Assembly (NCBI GenBank): GCA_963971305.1 | Contig: OZ020305.1 | Span: 11,317,001 to 11,381,000, forward strand | Direction of reading: 5' to 3' | Length of the DNA: 64,000 nt | Source: Arcuatula senhousia | Lineage: Eukaryota > Mollusca > Bivalvia > Mytilida > Mytilidae | Shown here: positions 59,401-64,000 of the stretch, one piece after another | Numbering within the stretch: the first letter of the stretch is position 1 | Layout: each line of letters begins with the position of its first letter | The notes under the pieces: generated by a model | Database searches by the model: none | The model's input: only the letters and a program-made list of their open reading frames with translations | Told to the model about the DNA's origin: nothing | Translations under genes and position numbers: made by a program

Positions 59401-62400
59401 CAGATTTCATCTATCCCTTATACTTTTTGAATTACAAGCCAAAAACAGTAGTCTGACCCCCTGGTCTATTTTTAGCCACGGCGGCCATGTTTTTTGACGA
59501 ATCAGAAATTGAAACGTTACTATAGTGCAGGACACCCTAATGATCAATCATACCAAGTTTCATTGAGTTCTGTTCAGTAGTTTCAGAGGAGAAAATTTTG
59601 AAAAAGTTATTGTAAGAACAAACAAAAAAGTTACAATTTTGGCCCCTTTTGGCCCTTAATTTCCAAACGAAAAAAGGGGGGGACTCCCAAAATCAATCCC
59701 ATCCATCCTTTAATGGTAAGAAATATCATTGTCAAATTTCATTGCATTTGGATAACTAGAACTAAAGTTATCGTGTATACTAGTACACTAAAGTTAACGG
59801 ACGACGACGACGACGACAACGACAACGACAACGACGACGACAGCATCATACCATTATACGTCCGCAAATTTTTTGCGGTCGTATAAAAATAAGATAAACA
59901 CTACAAATGAAACCCTTCAAAGAGGCAGATCCAGAAATTTTGAAAAAGGGGGACTTTTGTAATGCTTCAATGATTTCCTATACATCTAATCAAAATTTTC
60001 GGCAAAAAAGGTACTTTGCCCCCTCTGGTTCCGTTCCTGCTTCAAAGAACAGCTTGTATTTCAGGAGCAAGAGTGATAATTGCTTGTCGCGATATGAACA
60101 AAGGAAACAACGCTGTAGCAGAAATAAAACAGCGATCCGGGAGCAGCAATGTTCGTCTGATCCAGTTAGACCTTAATTCCTTAAAATCTGTCAGAAACTG
60201 TGCAGGGGAGGTAAACAAATCGGAAGCACGACTTGATGTTCTTATTAATAATGCAGGTAACTAAAGTACATTAGGTCTATAATAGTAATGTAGCATTGCT
60301 TTTCATTTAAACCTCTACAGAAACATACCACTAAACATATTATTATATACTCAAGTATAGGCTAAAACATTTATGCAAAAGAGTGACGGTTTTATTATGG
60401 ATCAAGGAGGAGACAACAGTGCCAAAGAAACAAACGAAAAGTCGAAGGAGCATTTTCTTAACAATTTAAAAAAAAAGACAAATCTTTGATACATTGAAGA
60501 CAACCAATAAAAGTATACAAAATGAGAATAGCTAATTATCATAAAACTCTCATAAAAGTTTAAAACTAAGGTTAACTCGGATACTTCGTGTTTGGACACT
60601 GATGTTTTCGAGCTTCTTATATTTGTACAATACTAACTTATCAAATAAACACTGCCATAACAAATACTTTTATCACCTTTTTGCTATATTCTCATAACTT
60701 TCTAGGTATAATGCAATGCCCACAATGGAAAACGGAGGATGGCTTTGAGATGCAGTTCGGAACAAACCATCTTGGTCATTTCCTGTTCACAAATCTGTTG
60801 TTAGATCTGATAAAGAAATCTGCTCCAAGTCGGATTGTCAATGTATCCTCTCTAGCACACAAATTTAGTAAGTTTATAGTAAATCTGGTTACTATGATAT
60901 TGAAATACACATGAAATATGCTGAAATTTCCACGTCTATAGTTTAAAGAGGCAACAATGGGCAATTCGATCGTCGAAAGTCCGAAAGGACAACGACACAA
61001 TCAGTAAACATGAACATGAAACAACACGAAGAAACACAATACATTAAAAAAGCACAAAATTAACCCAACAGAAATCAACAACGCGGACTAAAGTCGTAAC
61101 GAGAGTGAATTCGGGTGCCCCGGAAGAGTAAGCAGTTCTTGCTTGTTATAGCACACCCGTTGCTCTACCAATTGTCAATTCAGTTGATAATAGAATTATT
61201 AAATCGCATTTCTACCAATTGTCAATTCAGTTGATAATAGAATTATGAAATCGCAAAGTCAGTCATGGATAGTAGTCTTTCCAAGGTCACTTTTTGTTGT
61301 AAAACAATTTATTTTAAAATCACTACAATATGTACATCTAACATAATTATTATTTTCGACTAATGAAACTTTTATATTAGGAATCTTGTTTGTTTAACAC
61401 AGAAAACAATAACTCATGCACGTTTAAAGTTTTGAACCTTCAAAAAAGAGAAAAATCTAATAAGTAAAAGATCAAAACCAAAAAAACAACTATTGCTAGA
61501 AGTAGAGTGCAATAAGATTCTACAGTGACTATTGTATCATTAAAGTTGCACTAGTATGTATGTTGTCGGTAGCAGTTCTTTCACATCTCATTATCTCCTA
61601 AACAGGTATACAACAGCCCGACAAGACATTCTTTATATCATATACATGTCTACATTTACCAGGTGCATTGCATCTAGAAGTACAATTTGACCATCTTCCC
61701 AGTCAAAGTTTTCTGAACCATCTCGCTTCCCATATTATTAAGTCCACTTCACACTCCTTGACTCGGAAAGATGCCTGGACGAAAGGCAAAGGTGATACAA
61801 AGATTTCGTCTTGAGCCGTCTTTGCAAATAACTGTTTCAACATTTAAGTCTATAAAATTACTCAAATAAGTGCAATAAGAATACACCAAAGCTTTAAATG
61901 TAAATAATAATTTAACCAATCGTTCATTTCTATTCCAAAGCTAAGACTATAGATTTGGATGACATTGCTTATAGAAAGAAAGGCTACAATTCTTCAATAG
62001 TCTATGCTCAAAGCAAACTGGCGAATATCCTCTTTACAAAGGAGTTGGCAAAAAGATTGGAAGGTATGTAAACCATAGATTTTTTTTTATTATTTATCAC
62101 AAAATTATTGGATGAAATTTCTTATCAAACATATTGGTCAATTCGTTTGACTGTTTATGATTTGTCGGGCACTGGGCGCGGAGAATATTCAAAACATTTT
62201 TTCTCTGTAACTGGTCTACTTATTACGGAACTTTGGTATTTGGTATATGGCTGAATTTGATTTCAGGTCTGTCACTCATCGCTACTTCCTGTTTAACGTA
62301 ATCCGGTCTTTCGATACTGTATTGCCTGTTTACAATACTAGGATTGCACAATATATCCGTTCCGGATTTGACTCGTCATTTAGACGAGGTCATCAGGGGT

Positions 62401-64000
62401 CACGGGGAGGAAAAACGACGTCATTCAACATGGGTTAAAGGGAACGGCATTTTCTATCAACGATTCTTCTGTAATTATTCAACATATAGGGTAAAAATCA
62501 TTTGCAACTGACAAATAAACCAACCATCAACATTTCCAACCAATAAAAAATCAATCTTGAACAGAAATACAGAAATTACTTTCTTCGTCCATTAGCATGT
62601 TGGAACCAGTTTTTTTACCAGTTCCTCCTCTTTTGGCTAAATTAGTGAGCAATCCCGCAAATGCGCAACGCGTGTATAGTCATGTGACAATAGTGCTTTA
62701 TCTATACCGTATCCTAGATCACCAAGTGATCAAATATACCATAATAGTATGATTACCAGTGCATTACGAATATACGTGACTCTTTGAGTTCCTGTGTATA
62801 AAAGGTGTTTGCAACAAAGACCTTGATGCATTGTATAATAGGTGTAATAGCTTATTTGCACTATACAGCAAATTTGATGGTATTTACTACCAAGTGAACT
62901 ATATTTTTCATTAAGTAAACATTTTTTTTTAGATTTTCATTTTTTGTTCCATTTTCGCAAATGTCCATGTTATAGGCAACATTTTTTTGTAAAAGAAGAT
63001 GGTCTGAAATATTTATGGTTTTCTTGATTGATACTACGAAAATTTGCAAATTTCCATGACTATGCCCAAAAACAACCATTAGAGATAACAATCATGTTTA
63101 TTTACAAAAAAAATTATTAGCAAGACATACATGCGAAAATCAAATAAAAACATTAAAATCTCAAATTGATTTTTTACTTCATGAAAAATATAGTCCATTT
63201 GATACTAAATGAACTATTACACCCAACATGTGATATATGATCCATGTGTACTTTAAAGGTCATAGGTGCTAGTTACCCTAACAAGCTCGAACTACCTAAA
63301 CATTTCTTTTCTAGGAACAAAAGTTACCACGTATTCCCTTCATCCAGGGGCAATAGATACTGAGCTAGGACGTCATTTTAGAGGCTCTTTCAAACTATTG
63401 ACCGAACCCATTTATTTCCTGTATTCGTTTTTCACACGAACGCCATTCGAGGGAGCACAGACAAACATATACTGTGCTGTGGAAGAATCATTGGAACACG
63501 AAACTGGCAAATATTACAAGTAAGAGTCCCCATGAATATGTAAATCTATTATTGTTTGCCTGTGGATGATCCAGAAATTTTCTAACGTGAGGGCGAGCAA
63601 TAAAATAAAAACTTTTGGGACCTCTTGTTTTATACAGTTCTTTACCAAATTTTCCTTATAAAAAAGGTGCGCGCGACCAGCACGCCGGTTCTAATTCCGT
63701 CTTATTTTGCTCTATATTATGTGCAAGTATGCATAGGTAGTTAAAAGGCACAATAGTCTGGGAAAATCTAATATGTCGTTAGAAAGTCAAAATTATTTGG
63801 GATAGCTTGAAATATATATTTCAGGAATTATAATCTAAGTTAACAAGAACAAAAACAGTACATTTCAATAACTTAACTGGCATACTCCTAACAATGTACC
63901 AATAGTTTCATCTCACAATAGTTTTTAAACCTTTTCACTGTTTCTTTGTAGTGATTGTCGAGAAGAGAGACCAACTGATGCTGCATTAGATGAAGTATCA
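56436..64000 (+). CDS. Retinol dehydrogenase 13-like short-chain dehydrogenase/reductase, gene B (3' end beyond window)
   Basis: Exons by GT/AG sites and phase are 56436-56499, 57986-58126, 60065-60256, 60706-60867, 61941-62063, 63315-63519, and 63952 onward, running off the window. Exon lengths (64, 141, 192, 162, 123, 205) equal those of gene A apart from two codons fewer at the start of exon 2. Motifs are intact: a hydrophobic N-terminal segment, TGANTGIG (51-58), CRD, NNAG, VSS, YAQSK (208-212) and LHPG. The reaction expected is NADP(H)-dependent reduction of retinal or related aldehydes at a membrane. It is a same-strand tandem duplicate of gene A, with introns of unrelated length and content. 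The last coding exon lacks about 50 bases and the stop codon here. Confidence 0.87.
57100..57480 (+). repeat. Reverse-transcriptase fragment with an 88-bp tandem duplication, in intron 1 of gene B
   Basis: The stretch ATCAGCTACCATCACAGATT and the following bases occur twice in tandem with period 88 (57101 and 57189), differing at about one position. They are followed by codons matching 53570-53750 (GACAAACGTGATGACTT and so on). Stops break the frame. Confidence 0.65.
58472..59883. mobile_element. Non-autonomous element in intron 2 of gene B
   Basis: The inverted 10-mers TACGACCGCA (58472-58481) and TGCGGTCGTA (59874-59883) bound the element. The right end is itself a hairpin (TTATACGTCCGCAAA with TTTGCGGTCGTATAA), and an ACG/ACA triplet tract lies at 59800-59842. 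Internal direct repeats include GGCCCCTTTTGGCCCCTAAT (near 58690, 58850, 58990, 59640) and GCAAGCAACAGCTT (59073 and 59226). CATGTTTTTTGACGAATCAG and the GGACGACG tract are shared with the 4283-5829 element, so the two families are related. Confidence 0.65.
60945..61165 (-). repeat. 3'-tail fragment of the reverse-transcriptase element in intron 4 of gene B
   Basis: AGTCGTAACGAGAGTGAATT, CCCCGGAAGAGTAAGCAGTT and TTATAGCACACCCGTTG match the minus strand of the tail. The start, AGGCAACAATGGGCAATTCG, lies near the tail's far end. Confidence 0.6.
61167..61260. repeat. 47-bp tandem duplication
   Basis: TACCAATTGTCAATTCAGTT and the following bases occur twice with period 47 (61167 and 61214), at the junction with the preceding retroelement tail. 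Confidence 0.75.

Noticed and set aside
59907..60064. Upstream extension of exon 3 of dehydrogenase gene B
   Set aside because: The acceptor at 60064 gives the same 192-nt exon as gene A, and the extension has no counterpart there.

Overview
The window looks like nuclear DNA from a bivalve mollusc, probably a mussel-type (Mytilus-like) genome. The reasons are its AT-rich composition, genes split by GT/AG introns, a dense load of decayed transposable elements of types common in bivalves, and vertebrate-type TTAGGG motifs. Species assignment is inference. Nothing prokaryotic is seen. Most short open frames are chance frames or repeat remnants.

Layout. (1) 1-27 kb holds almost no genes. It consists of old, diverged, repeated blocks that recur in a similar order, invaded by a Penelope-like or related reverse-transcriptase element (copy at 16.9-18.5 kb, minus strand), many 3'-end fragments of that element, a fold-back MITE (10.2-10.7 kb) and a 1.5-kb internally repeated element (4.3-5.8 kb). 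One likely coding exon (24808-25090, minus) resembles the N-terminus of a mollusc protein family. (2) 28210-31899 is a complete, precisely bounded 3.69-kb mobile element. It has short terminal inverted repeats beginning AGTAGTATA and a perfect 6-bp target duplication GATATG. Its only gene encodes a C2H2-finger plus FtsK/HerA (A32-like) packaging ATPase, preceded by a compact block of host-type promoter motifs and surrounded by TTAGGG-like and GCCCATAAAGGGC repeat arrays. This is the most unusual object in the window. (3) 33-41 kb holds a tRNA-derived SINE, head-to-tail truncated copies of the reverse-transcriptase element, a palindromic element nested in one of them, and an interrupted frame of unknown nature (37.6-38.1 kb).

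(4) 41.6-64 kb carries two tandem, same-strand, seven-exon short-chain dehydrogenase/reductase genes of the retinol dehydrogenase 11-14 class (most like RDH13). Gene A (41568-47587) reconstructs to 331 residues with all catalytic motifs. Gene B (56436 to beyond the window end) has the same exon lengths and phases. They are separated by about 9 kb of SINEs, a 26-bp tandem array, hairpins and a 3.2-kb composite element holding more reverse-transcriptase debris. Exon 2 of the two genes is about 96% identical while exon 3 is about 79% identical, which suggests gene conversion.

Functionally, the only host genes with confident identity are the two SDR paralogues, expected to act as membrane-anchored NADP(H)-dependent retinal/aldehyde reductases. 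The rest is mobile DNA at various stages of decay.
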